Assembly: GCA_003427395.1 (NCBI GenBank)
Contig: BFEA01000054.1
Coordinates: 887,678-939,434 of the forward strand
DNA: 51,757 nucleotides
From: Chara braunii
Lineage: Eukaryota > Streptophyta > Charophyceae > Charales > Characeae
Direction: 5' to 3'
Shown: piece after piece, positions 47,251 through 51,757 of the stretch
Layout of the letters: each line of letters opens with the position of its first letter
Position numbering within the stretch: the stretch's first letter is position 1
Position numbers and translations under genes: made by a program
The notes under the pieces: generated by a model
Databases searched by the model: none
What the model saw: only the letters and a program-made list of their open reading frames with translations
What the model was told of the DNA's origin: nothing

Positions 47251-48000
47251 AGGTATCAAGGGTAAGGTAGGAGGTATGAGTATTCATACTCACTCAAAGC
47301 AGAGCTTGGACACTAGTCTGTGCTGTATTGCAGACCATTTTCATTCAGATTATCTCGTGGCTTGACTAGCTTCAAACTGATCATACGAAAATCATGTTCT
47401 CTTATTTTTTGATAACAAATCGGTTTTCGGCTCAACTCTTACTCATTCTCGCTACTCAACCTAAAGCTTAGCCCGTGTGGGTTGAATTATTTCTTTGTTT
47501 TTTACTTGAACTTTTATTGAATGGTCATTTAAAAAAGGACCGAGTGTTTTTTTTTTGAAGGTTTGACAAAGGCTGAGACTTGTGTGAAAAAGGCAAGGGG
47601 TATGAGTACAGAGAGTGGTTCAAGTTGACCCCATGTAGTGTATGGTCTATCGATGTCGAATCTTTGGTGTGATAACATGTATGTTTGTGGTTTGAAGTCC
47701 GAATTTGACTTGACCAGCGATCGTGTGTATATTTAGAAGAAAGTCACAATCTGATTATGAGAGTGATCGCCTCGTGTTTTATAACCTCATTATATTTATA
47801 TTTTGTGTATACGCACGGACTACTTTGATCGTATGTAACGATTGAACAAATTTGTGTTGAGAGAAAATGAGATCCACTTTTATTTTTACTTTCTATTTTT
47901 CTTTAAACATAGTTGGACGTCGAGGTCTGTGGCGAATGTCAATGTTAAACCCCTTGACCTGTTTCCAGGCCTCCGAATATGGAGTCCCCGATTTCAGGGT

Positions 48001-49399
48001 TAGAGGCGTTCGACCTCCACTAAGTGCCAAAGCCCACTGTCGAGCGCATCGGTTTCGTAAGGGGACCCTCCTGGCCGTGTTACGCAGGATTTTACAGGAT
48101 TTTTATCGTAGTAGAGCTTTCAGCTTTGACCTTGTGCGCCAAGGGCACCTCTTGCGAACCGCTGCTATAGGATAGGGGTCATGCGAGACACAACTTACCT
48201 CTGTAAAAAGGACTGTCATCACCCTTGAACACGTATATCCTCGCCGAGCTACTGAACCACGTGCGAAAGCTTCTCGAGTGCAATTGCAGAGGTCACCCAG
48301 CCGAAGACGTTTCTTGTACACTGTAGCATAGGGTGTACGGTCAGTCGAACTCCTTAATCGGAGCCATATGCTGTCGAGCGCATCGGCTCCGCCTTGCCTG
48401 ACTTTTGGTTGACCATCTGCGTCAATCGCAGCGGTCTCCAACTTTTAGTAGAGAAGGATGTTGGGCCTCTCAGTCGCCATCGTGGTTTTAACCTTCGAAC
48501 GATGGTCCCTATTAGCCCCGTAGACTTTGAATCGCGCGGCTGCTAAACCGCTCGTCATTATTTTAAGTAGGACAAAAGTTATACTCAATATTCCAACGTT
48601 CGTATGTCCCTGTGTCGTCGCAACATACTCAGCGCTGTTCTTTTTAACCTACTTAGGCCGCTTGTTCTTTTAGGTAGGATAGTTTTTAGCTCTACCATTT
48701 CCATACCCGCACGCCTCTGCGGCTTCGATAAGGGCGGAACACTGCCAACTACTATCGTTACACTCGGACACTACAAGCGTCCGGACTAAAACTCGAAAAC
48801 TTTTAATTTCTCGGTTATAGGTAAGGTCTTAATGAACTTTTGGCAATGCCATTATCATCAACTCCTTCAATTCAATGAAAGACTCGGACAGCGTCCGGCG
48901 TTGAAAAACCCCGACACATACCCTTGTCTGGGTATTTGCCCCGACAACGTGAACCGACGCTCTGAGGGTTGATCTACTAAGCGTAACTCTGGGCCAGTTG
49001 ACTAGGGCAACCCATCTCTAACCATGTGATGCACTTCACAAAAATAAACTCATACTCCAAAACGTAAATCGCGCCTAGTCCTTTTTTCATGTATGACCCA
49101 TAATCTTTTGACGACAGAAACTGAATTGTTTCGCCCGTGAATTTCCGAATAAATATTATGACGTCGTAGGTTTTGTCATATTGACTAACCATGCATGAAT
49201 ACGCAGGTAGTTGCAAGGAGGACATACTATGTGTTACCTATGACCACGTGCTCCTCAATGATTTCGAGGAGCGTCATTGACACTTAAGTGTCGGTTGACA
49301 CGCGTCTTGAGAGGTTAATCTCTTGGCGCTAGACAATGTCGTGTGTGATTGTTTGACCTACCCTCTTCTCTACCTTGCGCAAGTGAGCGGTAGGCGAGT
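48001..49399. other. GC-richer core of foldback-like structure 2
   Basis: It is distinctly less A/T-rich than the arms. It has a plus frame 47867-48175 (102 codons, from the arm into the core) and an overlapping minus frame 48103-48441 (112 codons), neither matching a family I know. TGTCGAGCGCATCGG occurs twice in direct orientation (48038, 48372). A GACACTTAAGTGTC palindrome lies near 49280. It could be a decayed gene or captured host sequence. Confidence 0.35.
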
Positions 49400-50189
49400 T
49401 TCAATCGTTTGTGGTGGCGGGACCCCTCTGACCCCGAAAGCGGAACTCCATCTTCATACGCCTGGAAACAGGTCAAGGGGTTCGACTTTTATAGCTGTCA
49501 TGGACCTCAGGGTCCAACAAAAAAAACAAAAGAAGCAAAAAATAATATATATATTATTTTTCTCTCAATACGAGTCTGCTCAATCTTTACGGACTGTTTT
49601 AGTACATCTCGCTAATATACAAAATATGAATATAACGAAGTTTATAAGACACAAAGCGATCACTCTCACAGTCACAATGTGACTCCCTTCAAAATATACA
49701 CATGATCGCTGACAAAGTCAATCTTGACTTCAACTCAAAAAAAATATACCTGCAATGACACTAAAAATCCAATCATCCACAAACCACGCACTACATGGGG
49801 TCAACTTGGACCACTCCCTACACGCATACCCATTGCCTTATCTACTCAAGCCCCGACCTTTATCCAACCTTCCGAAAGAAAATACTCAGTCTCTTTTACA
49901 TGGCCATTTAATAAAAGTCCGGACTTTAAGAAACAATTCAAGCCACAGGGGCTAAGGCCTTAGGTTGAGTTGCAAGGATGAGTTTGAAGTTGAATCGTAA
50001 ACCGACATGTTATCAAAAGATATCCGTGTTGGATCGGGATGAAACTAGTCAGTTTTAGAATTAAGGTGACCAAAGAAGACTTGTAATATAACACAAACTA
50101 AATCTCAATACCAAACTTCAAGTGTATGGAGAATAAGCCCCCATATCACATCTCACTCAAATTCTTCTAAAACTAAATATAAATCTACC

Positions 50190-50935
50190 TCGCAATGAGT
50201 GTCAGAAGAATAAGGAAAATTTCGGCAGCGCCTCCCCTATACATGGCGGATTGTCAAAGGTTCCCTTATCAAATACAATCTAACTTTTTAAAACTAAGAA
50301 AATTTCGACAACACTCCCTCTAAAGAAAGTGCCTTTTTAGAATGTATACTTAAATGAATATATCTGAAAACGATCTTTACCTTTTTATAGTCAAATTTTG
50401 TCTAACTCTTTAATTCAGTAAACATTTGGGCAGCATCGCAATTAAAGAAGTAAACTTCCTAAATTTATACCAAGTTAGATAAAAATTCAAAGATAAAACT
50501 TGAATTCTGGTAAGACAAAATTTAATTAACCCTTTAGATTTGTAGAAATTTCAGCAACACTTCCCTAAGAAAAAATATTTTTTAAAAATTTGTATAAACC
50601 TAAATACAAATGCAAAAAATAATTCTCACTTTTAAAAGTTTAATTTTTTTTGGCTCTATGATTTAGCAAAAAATTGGGTATCACTCTTTCTAGAAAAGTA
50701 GGTTTCTCAATTTTTCACTATTTGAGACATGAAATTAAGGTAAAAGCTGAGTTTGTAAAAACGAAAATTTGACTAATAACTTGGATTTGTAAAAATTTAG
50801 GCATTACTTCCTTTAGAAAAAGTACCTTTCCAAAACTGAAAAATCTACTTAATTCAGAAAATATGAAAATTGAACTGACGTTTATAGCTCCAGCACGTGG
50901 TGAGCATCTAAAAATATTACCAATTAGTAGAAAAC
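50190..50935 (-). repeat. ~112-bp tandem repeats in the right arm, inverted
   Basis: The same unit on the minus strand (CTTAGGGAAGTGTTGCTGAA, TTTCTACAAATCTAA). More diverged than the left array. Confidence 0.75.
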
Positions 50936-50972
50936 AAATGCTAGACTTACAATCAAAGTAACGCATACAACC

Positions 50973-51450
50973 AAGGTAAGTCGCTCACAAAAAATCCCAA
51001 GCTACCTTCTCTGCAAATAATTAGTTAAATCTTCAACTGATTAACCCTTTATTCCATTTTACATAGGACAATGATTTATACCATTCAACTTAAAAACAAT
51101 ACCCGATCATTTGCATTAGTTATACACGAACATGTTGTATAACTACTTCTCTCTTCATTGGACATGTGACGAGACCATTGATCTTATAATCAAACTAACA
51201 AATATAACAAAGGTAAGTCTTTTAAAAATAATTTCAAGTTATCTTTCGTGCAAGTAGTTGGTTAAATCTTAAGCTGATTAACCCTTTATCCCATCTTACA
51301 TATGACATTGAATCCAACTATTGAACTTAGAAACAATCTCTGACCCTTTGTCTTAGTTATACACGAACAAGTTGAACAACTTCTCTCTTCATTGGGTATC
51401 AGACTAGATTATTGATCTTAGAAACAACGTGTTGTCATCTCGGAACTGTT
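50973..51450 (+). repeat. Two ~237-bp tandem units
   Basis: AAGGTAAGTC starts at 50973 and 51210. Both units carry TTAGTTATACACGAACA and TTCTCTCTTCATTGG. Outside the right arm of structure 2. Confidence 0.75.
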
Positions 51451-51644
51451 TAATAGTCCAATTATATATATCTCTGAGCTTAATGTTCAAAGTGAGTGAG
51501 CGTAAGACTGAACCATTCATCTTTAAGTTAGAAGCAATGCTCACTCGACCCATGTTACCTTCAACTATAACTCTTAATTCTACTCTCTTGTTTTGTGATA
51601 AAACTATAGTCTGATTATTCATCTTAGAAACAATGTTTAATTAG

Positions 51645-51680
51645 CTATATTTGTATATATATATATAAATATAAATATAA

Positions 51681-51711
<31 letters not shown>

Positions 51712-51757
51712 AATATAAATATAAATATATATATAAATATAAATATAAATATATATA
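51645..51757 (+). repeat. (TATAAA)/(TA) microsatellite at the window edge
   Basis: Mixed TATAAATA and TATATA runs up to the last base; probably the reason the assembly or window stops here. Confidence 0.9.

Larger units (their letters stand above)
46305..50995. mobile_element. Foldback-like structure 2, long inverted arms
   Basis: Left arm 46305-48000 and right arm 49400-50995 are inverted copies. Paired landmarks: TTTTTGTGAG...CTTACC (46305 / 50975-50995), AGGGAAGTGTTGCCGAAA (46520 / 50545), CAACTCAACC...CTTAGCCC-type (47460 / 49960), ACCCCATGTAGTG (47628 / 49795), CCCCTTGACCTGTTTCCAGG (47951-47970 / 49462-49481). Arms are diverged (roughly three quarters identical by eye). The whole is about 4.7 kb. 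No recognised transposase. Confidence 0.65.

Overview
The window looks like nuclear DNA of a green-lineage eukaryote, with long introns and many repeats. The best clue is one recognisable gene: a split plus-strand gene for a CID-domain (RNA polymerase II CTD-interacting, RPRD/Rtt103-like) protein whose C-terminal Ala/Ser-rich segment resembles the plant members of the family. Its introns reach about 13.9 kb, and type III hammerhead ribozymes of the kind carried by plant retrozymes are scattered through and beside it. A charophyte such as Chara fits well; this is inference from style, not from a marker gene. I found no bacterial operons and no CRISPR array.

Layout. 1-6.7 kb: A/T tracts, decayed minisatellites, one 5'-truncated LINE (minus strand, with nine scattered N bases), a 285-bp MITE, a tRNA T-arm foldback, and six retrozyme fragments; two of these (6.10-6.51 kb) form a direct pair with intact ribozyme cores. 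6.73-29.96 kb: seven consecutive exons of the CID gene (6730-6862, 7986-8022, 8971-9099, 9942-10089, 13551-13690, 14659-14694, 28594-29955). All junctions are GT-AG and the frame is kept throughout. The 5' exon(s) coding for the start of the CID domain were not found. The introns hold MITEs of several families, tRNA-derived SINEs, a 217-bp tandem duplication, foldbacks and two 5'-truncated retrozymes. 30-36.6 kb: 3' UTR, more MITEs and a SINE, minisatellites, and a perfect 38-bp Tn5/Nextera mate-pair junction adapter at 34585-34622, which is an assembly artefact and a possible false join.

36.6-51.76 kb is more A/T-rich and has no recognisable gene. It carries two adjacent foldback-like structures. 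The first (41.9-46.2 kb) has two arrays of about 17 units of ~82 bp, in opposite orientation around a 1.5-kb spacer. The second (46.3-51.0 kb) has inverted arms of about 1.6 kb, each containing ~112-bp tandem repeats, around a GC-richer 1.4-kb core. A MITE family copy at 39.65 kb also occurs at 5.1 and 20.7 kb, so both sides of the adapter come from the same genome.

The system most worth following is the small type III hammerhead (retrozyme-like) family. One copy (6377-6438) folds into a full three-stem ribozyme with every conserved core base, and the pair at 6124/6377 would release a viroid-sized unit of about 253 nt. The two large foldback structures are the second.
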